Source: Stigmatella ashevillena (lineage in GTDB: Bacteria; Myxococcota; Myxococcia; Myxococcales; Myxococcaceae). From it: 64,000 nucleotides of DNA. The translations under genes were made by a program, and so were the position numbers. The notes below the pieces were generated by a model, which was given only the letters and a program-made list of their open reading frames with translations, was not told the DNA's origin and ran no database searches. Positions 36,996 to 45,974 of this stretch are shown one piece after another. The stretch is from assembly GCF_028368975.1 (NCBI RefSeq), contig NZ_JAQNDM010000002.1, positions 3,218,425-3,282,424 of the forward strand. Direction: 5' to 3'. Position 1 is the first letter of the stretch; the number at the start of each line of letters is the position of its first letter.

Positions 36996-39233
36996 CTACG
37001 TCCGCACGGGGACCTGAACGGTGATAGGCGTGAGCGCCTGAAGCTGACCGCGGTAGCGCTGGACGATTAGGTCATAGAGGTTCGGCAGATCGACGCATCG
37101 GATGGTCACGACGAGCGCGTACGGCAAGGAGCCCGCGGTCGTTGTGGCCTGGCCCGCAGCTCGCGCGTTGTAGTGGACATCGAAGACCGGATCGAGGAGG
37201 TCCGCCTGTCGGAAGCGCCGCACGGCGTGGCGGGTCGTATCCCACTTGTGCGACTCGAGGAGCTCCTGCTCGGTTTTGTAGACCTTCGGCTTCTTGAAAA
37301 AGCCGTCGGTCTCCGCCTCCTGGGCATCGGGCCTCTCCGCGCTCCGACCGTCCTTGTTGGGGCGGAAGTGGATGTCGAGGCCGGCCCGCGTGTACGCCAG
37401 CGGGTCCTGCGGGTCGGTGAGCGTCGCGAAGCAGAACGTCGCCGACAGCTCGACCTTGCCCTGCAGCCCCACTGCGGGAATGGGAATCGGGAGGCGCATG
37501 TACCCCCCCGGCTCAAGATGCCCTTGGAAGAGCACTCGCGCCTCGCCAGGACCGGACGTCAGTATCTGCTCCATGTCCGTCTCGAAGCGCCCCCAGCCAA
37601 CCTCGGCCACGTCGCGCCGCCCGAGTTCCGCGCAGTGCACCATGAGCGCCTTGAGCGCCAAGGGCTGGAGAACGTCACCAAGCGTCGCCCGCATCCCCAG
37701 TGCCACCCGGAGTGCGTACGGCGCAGCGAAGCTCGTCCCGGTGATTCCAGAGGCTATCCCCGGATTCATCGAGGAGACGAGGAACGGGTCCTGGTCGGTC
37801 CCCCCGAAGATGACTCCGTCTGGCTTGATGATGCCAGGGGTCCGCCCGGGACCGAACGAGCTGTACGGAGCGCGGGCCCACTTCTTGGCCTTGTCACAGG
37901 CCCCCACCGTGAGTGCATTCACGCAGTCTGCGGGCGGCTGGACGCGAGCGTTCCCCGACTCCACGTCCCCGTTGCCTCCATTGCCAGAAGCCACCGTGGC
38001 CAGCACGGTGCCAGAGGCGAGCAGTTCGTCGATGGTGGCTGTCCACGCATCCACCACCTCATCAATGACGGGCGTCTCCGGCCCCAGGCTCAGGTTGACG
38101 AATCGGTAGTCCGGACCCTGCTGGAGCACGGTGCGAATCCGCTCAAGCACGCCGTAGACGTCCTGATCAGCGAGCGCCTTCTGGTCGAACACGCCGTAGT
38201 GGTCCACCGCGGCGTACGGCAGAGACGCCATTGCGCCCGCCGTGAGCGGCCCAAAAAGCACGGCAGAACTCACCCCGAGCCCGTGCGTCATTAAGTCCGG
38301 ATGCAACGGTCCGCTGACGCCCGGGGCCTTAATGTCCTTGGCCCACGGGGCGAGCGGCGACTTCGCAGGAAGGCCGCCGTCGAAGACGGCGACCTTCAGC
38401 AGTGGGTCCACGGGCCCCCCTGTAGGGAGCTGAAACGGAATCTGGACAGCCTTGGAGGTCTTCCCCTTGGGCCACGCGTGCCGCAGTTGCGGCATCGGTC
38501 GCACCGCGCGCAGGAAGGAATAGCCGGCGATGTTCGTCACGAGCTTGCGCGCGGCGCGCAGGGCCACGTAAGTGAGGCCTCCGACCTGCACCTTGCGGCC
38601 AAGTTCGAACTTCATCTCCAGTGCCTTCAGGTACTTCGCGAAGCCGTCGACCACCCCTGGATTCGTAGCGGAGTTCCCGTGCAACACCACCTCCATGAGG
38701 ATGTCGCCCTGGAGGTCGTTGGTGAAGTGGCGGACCTTGTCGGCCAACCCTGGCAAGCGGATGTTCTCGATACGTTCCAACTCCGCCTGTCCACGCGCGC
38801 CTCCCCACCCGGGCAGCGCCTCCGCCCAACGAAGGAAGACCTCACGCGGAGCCGCCACGTAGAGCTCGGAGGTGACGAGTTCCTTGGACGTCGCGCGCTT
38901 GGGGAGCACCTCCGGCTTCGTCACGGCGGGCTTGCTGCCCACGAGTTGGAGGTTGACCTCACGCAGGAGCCCACCCGGAAAGTACGACTTGGCCAAGAAG
39001 GCGGGGTGCAGCGTGAGCAGGACGACCGCCTGATCGTTGGGGAATGCGTCCTCCGGCATGCTCGCGAGCTCCTGCGCCACGCGCGCCACGAGGGGGCTCA
39101 GGCGTGTCTTCGCCTTCAGGAAGTCGTACGGCTTCCACTTCGGACCACCACCATGCGGCGGGCTCACCTCGACCTGCAGGCGCTCGCCATACCCAAGCAG
39201 GAAGTTTCTCTTCTCAGCCATGCTCACCTCCAA
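36996..39233 (-). CDS. ietS: Subtilisin-like (S8) serine protease, IetS-like effector
   Basis: The 745-residue protein has no signal peptide, so it is cytoplasmic, unlike most subtilases. Residues 1-270 are a non-catalytic N-terminal domain. The S8 triad is complete: Asp285 in VAVFDGG, His317 in DLMTHGLG, Ser501 in GITGTSFAAP, with oxyanion Asn418 in ASGNGG. A beta-rich C-terminal part follows. It starts 3 bp after the AAA ATPase gene. An AAA ATPase plus cytoplasmic S8 protease of these sizes is the IetAS pair, first described as a plasmid toxin-antitoxin-like module and later as antiphage. A downstream in-frame ATG (39221) is an alternative start. Confidence 0.82.
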   Translation of the reverse strand: MEVSMAEKRNFLLGYGERLQVEVSPPHGGGPKWKPYDFLKAKTRLSPLVARVAQELASMPEDAFPNDQAVVLLTLHPAFLAKSYFPGGLLREVNLQLVGSKPAVTKPEVLPKRATSKELVTSELYVAAPREVFLRWAEALPGWGGARGQAELERIENIRLPGLADKVRHFTNDLQGDILMEVVLHGNSATNPGVVDGFAKYLKALEMKFELGRKVQVGGLTYVALRAARKLVTNIAGYSFLRAVRPMPQLRHAWPKGKTSKAVQIPFQLPTGGPVDPLLKVAVFDGGLPAKSPLAPWAKDIKAPGVSGPLHPDLMTHGLGVSSAVLFGPLTAGAMASLPYAAVDHYGVFDQKALADQDVYGVLERIRTVLQQGPDYRFVNLSLGPETPVIDEVVDAWTATIDELLASGTVLATVASGNGGNGDVESGNARVQPPADCVNALTVGACDKAKKWARAPYSSFGPGRTPGIIKPDGVIFGGTDQDPFLVSSMNPGIASGITGTSFAAPYALRVALGMRATLGDVLQPLALKALMVHCAELGRRDVAEVGWGRFETDMEQILTSGPGEARVLFQGHLEPGGYMRLPIPIPAVGLQGKVELSATFCFATLTDPQDPLAYTRAGLDIHFRPNKDGRSAERPDAQEAETDGFFKKPKVYKTEQELLESHKWDTTRHAVRRFRQADLLDPVFDVHYNARAAGQATTTAGSLPYALVVTIRCVDLPNLYDLIVQRYRGQLQALTPITVQVPVRT

Positions 39234-39236
39234 TCG

Positions 39237-40340
39237 TTAGCTCTTCACCGCGCCCTTGCGCTGGACCTTCCGCAAGGTGTCCCGACTCATCCCAGTCCAC
39301 TCGTGGACCTGCCGCTGCGACAGCCCCATCTGCACGAGCGCGAGGCCGACCTTACGGCGCTGCTCGAGCCTCAACTCCCCCACGCGCTCGCGGACCATTC
39401 CCATCAGCGCCTCCTCTACCCTCTGCCCGTTAACCAGCGCAGTCCGGCGCGCGCGCATTAGGTCGCGAGTGATGACCGCATGAGACTGTCCGCGCATCAT
39501 TGCGATCAACACGGCGAGCAAGGCGTCGTCCGTGGCCAGTTCTTCACCGAGCAACCGCCGGAGGAGCTGGGCAACGACAGCATCATCGGGGAGGGGAAAC
39601 TCGACCACCGCGTCGAAACGCCTCCACACCGCCGGGTCGAGTAGATCTGGATGGTTCGTCGCCGCTAGGAGCAAACCCGTCTGCGGCCAGTCGTCAATCT
39701 CCTGCAGCAACACTGTGACCAGCCGCTTGAGCTCGCCGATCTCCCCCATGTCGTCCCGACGCTTGGCTATGGCGTCGAGTTCGTCCAGCAGCAGAACGCT
39801 TTGGACGCCCTTCGCGTAGTCGAGCACGTGGCGAACGTTCGTCCCCGTCTTGCCGAGGTAGCTACTCATCACTGCCGAGAGGTCCAGGGTAAGCAGGGGC
39901 CATCCGAGCTGCTGTGCGAGCCATCGCGCAGCGAGCGTCTTCCCCACCCCAGGCGCCCCGGTGAAGAGCATCGAGCGCGTTGGGGCCACCCCTATCTCGC
40001 GCAACTCGTCCGCACGGCGACGCTCGGCAACAACCTGCTCAAGAGGGGTGCGAATGGCCTCAGACCAAGTGGGAACCGAATCCAGCATCACAGGCCACTC
40101 CTGCCGAAGCAGGTTGAGTCGCGAGTCGGCATCAACCGGCACCGCCGCCACCGATGCGCTCCGTAGAGGCATTGATTGCGAGGGTGACTCCCTCAGGAGT
40201 TCGACGAGCTTGGCCGAGGCAGCCGGGTCCTCCTTGTGGAGGAGGCGCTCAAGCTTGCGGATGTACATGAGAATGTCCTGCCTCCGGCCCGCGAGGGCCA
40301 GCCTCGCAAGCTGGACAACCCACTCCGATTTCATCTCCAC
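39237..40340 (-). CDS. ietA: AAA ATPase, IetA-like partner of the S8 protease
   Basis: The 367-residue protein has a helical N-terminus (1-110) and one AAA module: Walker A GAPGVGKT (128-135), Walker B LLLDELD (183-189), sensor-1 Asn229 in AATNH, and arginine-finger candidates Arg240/Arg241. Its C-terminus (about 334-367) is a helix-turn-helix-like segment (MGLSQRQVHEWTGMSRDTLR), which could bind DNA and autoregulate. It lies immediately before the protease gene. In IetAS systems both proteins are required; the ATPase likely controls the protease, but the trigger is unknown. Confidence 0.82.
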   Translation of the reverse strand: MEMKSEWVVQLARLALAGRRQDILMYIRKLERLLHKEDPAASAKLVELLRESPSQSMPLRSASVAAVPVDADSRLNLLRQEWPVMLDSVPTWSEAIRTPLEQVVAERRRADELREIGVAPTRSMLFTGAPGVGKTLAARWLAQQLGWPLLTLDLSAVMSSYLGKTGTNVRHVLDYAKGVQSVLLLDELDAIAKRRDDMGEIGELKRLVTVLLQEIDDWPQTGLLLAATNHPDLLDPAVWRRFDAVVEFPLPDDAVVAQLLRRLLGEELATDDALLAVLIAMMRGQSHAVITRDLMRARRTALVNGQRVEEALMGMVRERVGELRLEQRRKVGLALVQMGLSQRQVHEWTGMSRDTLRKVQRKGAVKS

Positions 40341-40396
40341 CTAGCCCACCATTTCCCGACATAAACCAGCGTAATCACTGGAGACAGAATCGACGG

Positions 40397-40432
40397 TGGA
40401 CTAGTTCTATTCTCTTCTTCAAATTTAGTCCA
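40397..40432. repeat. Inverted repeat upstream of the AAA ATPase gene
   Basis: Arms TGGACTA (40397-40403) and TAGTCCA (40426-40432) flank 22 bp of AT-rich sequence. The element sits 57 bp upstream of the ATPase start in the only clearly AT-rich gap of this part of the window and could be an operator or promoter element. Confidence 0.4.
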
Positions 40433-40437
40433 TCCCT

Positions 40438-40456
40438 TTCACCCCAAAAGGGTGAA
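40438..40456. repeat. Second inverted repeat upstream of the AAA ATPase gene
   Basis: Arms TTCACCC (40438-40444) and GGGTGAA (40450-40456) surround CAAAA. It lies between the divergent ATPase and pseudouridine-synthase genes. Without a T tract it is more like an operator than a terminator. Confidence 0.4.
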
Positions 40457-40512
40457 CACTTGACCAGTACCCGCTGCGCCCGCCTGACACAGACTCTGAT
40501 AAGAGCGCCCCC

Positions 40513-42192
40513 GTGCAAGCCGTCGTGACGTACTTCGATCCGCAGCCGACTCCGTCCGAGGTTCCTGCGCGGCTCGCGAACCCGTTCGCCGAAGGGCCTC
40601 CCCATCCCCTGGCACGCCGGGCTGCCGAAGCGCTCCAGGAGCGCCTGCGCCACGGCGACCTCTCGGCCGGGCTCCATCTTCAAGACCTCGAGGAGCCAGG
40701 GCGCGGCAAGATGTTCGGGGTGTTGGCCGTCGCGGCGCCCGATGGCCGCATGGGCTACCTCTGCGGATTCTCGGGCATGCTCGATGGCCGCTGGCACATC
40801 CATGGGTTTGCGCCCCCGCTCTTCGATGAAGCCGCGCGCAATGCCTTCTGGCCCGCCGGCGAAGCCGAACTGCGCGCCCTGGACAGCGCCCATGCCGAGC
40901 TGCTCCACGGCGCCGAGCCCGTTGCACTCCGCACGCGCCTCGACGAAATGACCGCGCGCCACGGCGCCCATGCCGCCGGGCTGCAAGAGCGCCACGAAGC
41001 GAACCGCCGCCTCCGTCACGAGGCCCGCCAGCATCTGGCCCAACGGGCGATGGGAGAGGAGGAGCGACGGGCAGCGCTTCATGCGCTTGGACAAGAGAGC
41101 CGCGCCGACGCCGAGGAGCGGCGGCGGATGGATGCCGCGCATCACCAAGAACGGGAGGTACTGACATCGGCCCTCCGAGCGCTCGATGTGCGCCGCGCCG
41201 AACTCGAACACCTGCGCGCCGAGCGCTCCAGGCAGCTCTGGCAGCAGATCGCCTACAACTACGTCATCCCGAATGCCCGGGGCGAGGAGCGACCCTTGGG
41301 TGTGCTGTTCGCTCCCGAGCCGCCCCCTGGAGGCGCGGGAGACTGCGCGGCGCCCAAACTCCTGGCTCAGGCCTACCGCCACCACCTGAAGCCGCTGGCA
41401 CTCGCCGAGTTCTGGTGGGGGGCCCCTCCGCTCACCGGCGAACGGCGCTCGGGCATGTACTACCCGGCCTGCCGCAGCAAGTGTGGCGCCGTCCTACCCT
41501 ACATGCTGGAGGGCTTGCCGGTGGATCCCCTCCCACCTTCCGGGAGGGCACCGGGCACGGGGGATGCGCTGCGGCTCGTCTATGAGGACCCCTGGCTGCT
41601 CGCCGTCGACAAGCCCTGTGGCCTCCTGTCCGTCCCTGGCCGCCACTCTCCGCAGAGAGACTCGGTGCTCACCCGCCTCCGGCGGCGCGCTTCAGAGGGT
41701 CCCGAGCCGCTCATCGTCCACCCCCTCGAGAGCGACACCTCCGGGCTCCTGCTCGCCGCCAAGGATGCAGAGACCCACGTGGCCCTCCAGCGTCAGTTCG
41801 CGCGGAGAGAGGCCGACAAGCATTACACCGCCTGGCTCGAGGGCTCTGTCCCGGGAGACCACGGCCTCATCGAGCTGCCCCTCCGGGCCCACCCGGAGGA
41901 TCGCCCTCGCCAGATCGTCGATCCCGTCCACGGCAAGCGCGCCGTCACGGAGTGGCGCGTCATGCAGAGAAACGGTTCCCAGACCCAGGTGGTGCTCTTG
42001 CCCCGCACGGGCCTCCCCCACCAGCTTCGCGTCCATGCCGCGCACCCGCTCGGCCTCAATGCCCCGATCGCCGGCGACCGTCTCTATGGAAACAGCGGCG
42101 GCACGCGCCTGATGCTCCACGCCGGGACGCTGACGGCCGTCCATCCCCGCACCGGTGAGCGCCTCCACCTCGAATGCCCGGCGCCCTTCTGA
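40513..42192 (+). CDS. RluA-family pseudouridine synthase, long form, with altered catalytic motif
   Basis: The 559-residue protein (GTG start) is a long RluA-type synthase. Residues 1-340 form an extension with a charged coiled-coil stretch (about 140-240) and a conserved YYPACRSKCGAVLPYML segment. The synthase domain follows (about 350-555) with LLAVDKPCGLLSVPG and PRTGLPHQLRVH. The signature HRLDxxTSG reads HPLESDTSG here, so the universally required Asp aligns with Glu406 and the Arg with Pro404. The enzyme may be impaired or altered. It is divergent from the IetAS island. Confidence 0.85.
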   Translation: MQAVVTYFDPQPTPSEVPARLANPFAEGPPHPLARRAAEALQERLRHGDLSAGLHLQDLEEPGRGKMFGVLAVAAPDGRMGYLCGFSGMLDGRWHIHGFAPPLFDEAARNAFWPAGEAELRALDSAHAELLHGAEPVALRTRLDEMTARHGAHAAGLQERHEANRRLRHEARQHLAQRAMGEEERRAALHALGQESRADAEERRRMDAAHHQEREVLTSALRALDVRRAELEHLRAERSRQLWQQIAYNYVIPNARGEERPLGVLFAPEPPPGGAGDCAAPKLLAQAYRHHLKPLALAEFWWGAPPLTGERRSGMYYPACRSKCGAVLPYMLEGLPVDPLPPSGRAPGTGDALRLVYEDPWLLAVDKPCGLLSVPGRHSPQRDSVLTRLRRRASEGPEPLIVHPLESDTSGLLLAAKDAETHVALQRQFARREADKHYTAWLEGSVPGDHGLIELPLRAHPEDRPRQIVDPVHGKRAVTEWRVMQRNGSQTQVVLLPRTGLPHQLRVHAAHPLGLNAPIAGDRLYGNSGGTRLMLHAGTLTAVHPRTGERLHLECPAPF

Positions 42193-42306
42193 GGAACAGC
42201 TCCCTGGATTTCCGTCTCTCCGGGCAGTAGTTTGCCGGGCCTTGGAGTCCGCTGCGGATGCAACCGCGGACACACACCTTCCCCTTTTCCGAGAGAAGAA
42301 AACGCC

Positions 42307-43464
42307 ATGAGCGCGAAGGACGCACAGAGCCTGGAAACCATCTGCGTGCATGCGGGCGTCGTGCCCGACCCCCAACACGGGGCCATCATGACGCCCATCT
42401 TCCAGACGTCCACGTACGTACAGCCCGCCCCGGGCCAGCCCCTCACGTATGACTACTCACGTGGCGGCAATCCCACACGGGCCGCCCTGGAGACGTCCCT
42501 CGCCGCGCTGGAGCGGGCCAAGCATGCCATCTCCTTTGCGTCGGGACTCGCCGCCGAGCAGGCCATCATGCAGTCCTTGGAGCCGGGAGCCCGGATCATC
42601 GTCTCCGAGGATGTGTACGGTGGAACCGGGCGGCTGTTCCGCAAGCTGTTCGCGCGCTATGGCTTCCAGTTCGACTTCCTGGACCTGCGAGACCTGAACG
42701 CGGTCGCCGCCGCCGTGGACAGCAAGACGAAGCTCTTCTGGGTGGAGACGCCCACCAACCCGCTGCTCCGGATCGTCGACATCGCGGGCATCTGCGCCAT
42801 CGCGAAGAAGGCAGGGGCCAAAGTCGTCGTCGACAACACGTTCATCTCCCCCATCTTCCAGCAGCCGCTGACGCTGGGGGCGGACATCGTCGTGCACAGC
42901 ACCACCAAGTACATCGGCGGCCACAGTGACTTGATCGGTGGCGCGCTGATGACCAACGACGACGAGTTGGCGGAGAAGCTGCGCTTCGTGCAGTTCGCCG
43001 GAGGCGCGGTCAACTCGCCCTTCGAGAGCTTCATGCTGCTGCGCAGCATCAAGACGCTCGCGCTGCGCATGGAGCGCCACAACAGCAATGCGCTGGCCTT
43101 CGCCCGGGCCATGGAAGACAGCGGTGACTTCGCGAGCGTCATCTATCCCGGTCTCGAATCGCACCCCCAGCACGCGCTGGCACGCAAACAGATGAGTGGC
43201 TACGCCGGTGTGGTGTCTGTCTACATGAAGCGAGACATGGACGGGGTGTCACGGTTCCTCAAGAACCTGCGCCTCCTGGCCCTCGCCGAGAGCCTTGGGG
43301 GCGTGGAATCCCTGGTCAATCACCCCGAGCAGATGACGCACGCCAGCGTACCGCCCGACCTGCGCCAAAAGCTGGGCATCAACGCCCAGCTCCTGCGCTT
43401 CTCCATCGGCATCGAGAATGTGAATGACTTGATTGCCGATGTGCGTCAGGCCCTGCAACGCTGA
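42307..43464 (+). CDS. Cystathionine gamma-synthase/lyase-type PLP enzyme
   Basis: The 385-residue protein belongs to the Cys/Met metabolism PLP family: YDYSRGGNPTR binds the neighbouring cofactor, SFASGLAAEQA and VVVDNTFISP precede the Schiff-base lysine in VVHSTTKYIGGHSD, and ESLGGVESLVNHPEQMTH is the C-terminal signature. This matches MetB/MetC/Mgl-type enzymes. Synthase, beta-lyase and gamma-lyase cannot be separated by reading. It stands alone, followed by a strong terminator. Confidence 0.9.
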   Translation: MSAKDAQSLETICVHAGVVPDPQHGAIMTPIFQTSTYVQPAPGQPLTYDYSRGGNPTRAALETSLAALERAKHAISFASGLAAEQAIMQSLEPGARIIVSEDVYGGTGRLFRKLFARYGFQFDFLDLRDLNAVAAAVDSKTKLFWVETPTNPLLRIVDIAGICAIAKKAGAKVVVDNTFISPIFQQPLTLGADIVVHSTTKYIGGHSDLIGGALMTNDDELAEKLRFVQFAGGAVNSPFESFMLLRSIKTLALRMERHNSNALAFARAMEDSGDFASVIYPGLESHPQHALARKQMSGYAGVVSVYMKRDMDGVSRFLKNLRLLALAESLGGVESLVNHPEQMTHASVPPDLRQKLGINAQLLRFSIGIENVNDLIADVRQALQR

Positions 43465-43479
43465 CCTGTCTTCCACGTA

Positions 43480-43518
43480 AAAAAGAGGTTACGTCTAAAA
43501 AGAACTTAACCTCTTTTT
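43480..43518. terminator. Bidirectional-type intrinsic terminator
   Basis: A perfect 12-bp stem AAAAAGAGGTTA (43480-43491) and TAACCTCTTTTT (43507-43518) lies 15 bp after the cystathionine-enzyme stop, with its own T tract on the plus strand and the matching A tract at the other end. Confidence 0.88.
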
Positions 43519-43560
43519 CTCATTATTGTTTAGTGGCCTGCCCGAAAGGCAAGGCCACCC

Positions 43561-44628
43561 ATGCTCCCCATCCGTCCGTATTTCCGCGGCGTCATTGCGC
43601 GCACCGTCCTCCCCACTTCGCTGATGCTCCTGGCCGCTTGTGGGCCGGAATCTCTGGAGGATCTCACCGGAGAGCTTCAAGGAGCCCTCGCCAACGGCGT
43701 CGGCTCGACGGCGGCCCGGGCGGCCCTGGCGAAGCGTTGGGCACCCATTCACTACCAGGACGTGGACGTGACGGGCTCGCACTCGCTCTCGGGCCGGTCC
43801 GACTACATCTCCCGCGTGGATTTCGACGGTGACTGGGTCGGGACGAACAACTGGGACAACGCCGCGTCGCGAGCGCTCACCGCCCACGCCTACCACTCGG
43901 TGGTCGAGACGAACTCGCACTGGTACATCGTCTATACCTTCTTCCACCCGCGTGACTGGGCGGACTCGATCTTCGACACGGAGCACGAGAACGACGGTGA
44001 AGGGGTGCTGCTCATCGTGGCGCGCGACGGGAGCGAGTTCGGCAAGCTCGTCGGCTCCGTGACCGTCGCGCACAAGGACTTCTTCTCCTTCGTTCCGGAT
44101 GGCAGCCCGCTCAGCTCGGGCACGGAGTCGACGGACGGCAAGCTGTCGTACGCGAACTTCGAGGGGGTGGATCACCCCATCACGGCACAAGAAGCCAAGG
44201 GGCACGGCCTCAAGGCCTGGCCGGCCTATGACATCGTCGGAGACGGGGTGAAGTACTACCCTTCGCTGACCACCGCCGAGGAGCCGTCGTCCGCCTCCGA
44301 TTCTGACGTGCGCTACAAGCTCATCGACATCTACGGTCCCGAGGGGCTGTGGGTGCGCCGGAACCTCGCCTCGCTGTTTGCCTCCTACGGGACGTTCGCG
44401 GGGGATACGAGCGGCGACTGCGGCTACATCAAGAGCCTCTGCTCCACCAACTCCGCCAACGCGCCGTGGGGCTGGAACGACCAGAACGATGGCCCCATCG
44501 AGGGCGGCGAGATCGCGACCGATCCGGCCAAGCTCTCGGCCTATTACTTCAGCCCGTCCTCGACCTTCGCGACGGCGTACACGTTCAATCCCTTCAAGGG
44601 CGTGGGAGCCGACCCGAACACGCCGTGA
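43561..44628 (+). CDS. Secreted lipoprotein of unknown function
   Basis: The 355-residue protein has an N-terminal signal with lipobox LAAC (Cys27). After a short linker it starts WAPIHYQDVDVTGSHSLSG, and the rest is a mixed alpha/beta domain rich in Trp, Tyr and Asp (for example HWYIVYTFFHPRDW and DTEHENDGEG). A possible disulfide pair lies in GDCGYIKSLC. The acidic His-Glu pattern could bind a metal, but no family is recognised. It lies after a terminator and converges on a histidine kinase with a 4-bp gap. Confidence 0.78.
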   Translation: MLPIRPYFRGVIARTVLPTSLMLLAACGPESLEDLTGELQGALANGVGSTAARAALAKRWAPIHYQDVDVTGSHSLSGRSDYISRVDFDGDWVGTNNWDNAASRALTAHAYHSVVETNSHWYIVYTFFHPRDWADSIFDTEHENDGEGVLLIVARDGSEFGKLVGSVTVAHKDFFSFVPDGSPLSSGTESTDGKLSYANFEGVDHPITAQEAKGHGLKAWPAYDIVGDGVKYYPSLTTAEEPSSASDSDVRYKLIDIYGPEGLWVRRNLASLFASYGTFAGDTSGDCGYIKSLCSTNSANAPWGWNDQNDGPIEGGEIATDPAKLSAYYFSPSSTFATAYTFNPFKGVGADPNTP

Positions 44629-44632
44629 GCCC

Positions 44633-45916
44633 TTAGGGAAAGTCGATCCGCAGGCGCGCCCCTCCCTCCGCCCGGTTCTCCGCGGAGAGAGTCGCACCAA
44701 ACTGGCTCAGCAGTTCCCGGGAGATGACCAGTCCAAGCCCCGTGCCTTTCTCGGGGCCCTTGGTGGTGAAGAAGCTCTCGAACAGGTGGGGCAACACGTC
44801 CGGCGGAAAGCCAGGGCCGTTGTCCTCCACCACCAGCGTCACGCGAGGGCCCTTCAGCTCAGCGCGCACGATGATTTCTCCGTGCTCCCGGCCTGACTCT
44901 TCGATCGCGTCTCCCGCGTTGACGAGCAGGTTGAGCAACACCTGGACCAACCGGCGGGGCGTGGCGAAGACCGGGGGCAGTTCCCCGGAGACCTCCACCC
45001 TCACCTGAGCCACATGCTTGAGCCGCACCCCCGCCAACCGCACCGCGTTCTCCACCACGTCCGTCAACAAGCACGGCCGGGGCTCCTCCACGTCCATGCG
45101 CGAAAAGCCCCTCAGGTCCGCGACGATCTGCTGAATGCGGTCCAGGCCCGTGCGCGTTTCGGAGAGCACCTCCTCGAACTCTCCCCGGACCTCGACGGGC
45201 AGGGGCAAGGCGAGCAGCTCTTTCTGAAGGAAGTGCAGGTTGGAACGGACGAACGCCAGGGGGTTGTTGATCTCGTGCATCACATTGGCGGCCAGCCGGC
45301 CCACGGTGGCGAGCTTCTCGGACTGGGCCTGGTGACGAACCGTTCGAGCAAGCTCCTCTGCGGCCTCACGGCGGGCGCGCTCCACCCGCGCCTCATTCCG
45401 CCCCTCGATCCCCTTGCGGAAGTGGGAGGAGCCATACCCCCCGAAGAAGGTGGACAGGGCCACCAGGGCCACCCAGGCGGCCCCCTGGGAGAACGAAGCC
45501 CCCGACGAATACGTCAGCCACACGGTGCCCACGAGGCAGGCAATGCCACTGGCAATCGTCGAGTACTTCTCCTCTGGATAGGCAAACGCCACGATCAGGG
45601 GAAGTGAAAACACGAGGGAGACGTAGGGGCTCTCCAAGGCTCCCGTCATGAAGACGAGCACCAGGTAGAAGACCGTACCGCAGGCCCCGTGCCCCAGGAT
45701 GAGCCCGGTGCGTCCCCGCCCGGAGGTACGGGGGAGCCACAACGAAAAGCTCGCCAGCTCCATGCCCCACAGCACCCGAAGCACAAACGTCTCGGGGATG
45801 AAGCGCGACAGGGTGAGCACGTCCAGAACGGTCAGCAGCGGCATGAGCGCCGCGAAGACGAGCGACTTCCTCTCCGGACTCAGGTCAGGGCCCGCGGTCG
45901 ATGAGGTGGATGGCAT
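44633..45916 (-). CDS. Membrane sensor histidine kinase
   Basis: The 427-residue protein has about six membrane helices in residues 18-165, a short coiled-coil (170-205), the HisKA helix with phospho-acceptor His214 in NVMHEINNPLA, and a HATPase domain ending in LVVEDNGPGFP and GTGLGLVISRELL. No adjacent response regulator is encoded, so it is an orphan kinase; its partner is unknown. The neighbouring kinase/sigma-54 activator pair is a possible circuit member. Confidence 0.93.
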   Translation of the reverse strand: MPSTSSTAGPDLSPERKSLVFAALMPLLTVLDVLTLSRFIPETFVLRVLWGMELASFSLWLPRTSGRGRTGLILGHGACGTVFYLVLVFMTGALESPYVSLVFSLPLIVAFAYPEEKYSTIASGIACLVGTVWLTYSSGASFSQGAAWVALVALSTFFGGYGSSHFRKGIEGRNEARVERARREAAEELARTVRHQAQSEKLATVGRLAANVMHEINNPLAFVRSNLHFLQKELLALPLPVEVRGEFEEVLSETRTGLDRIQQIVADLRGFSRMDVEEPRPCLLTDVVENAVRLAGVRLKHVAQVRVEVSGELPPVFATPRRLVQVLLNLLVNAGDAIEESGREHGEIIVRAELKGPRVTLVVEDNGPGFPPDVLPHLFESFFTTKGPEKGTGLGLVISRELLSQFGATLSAENRAEGGARLRIDFP

Positions 45917-45974
45917 GGACGGGGGTTACCGTACGCTCAGACGCGCCACGCAGCGTTTGAAAACCCGCCTGCCG

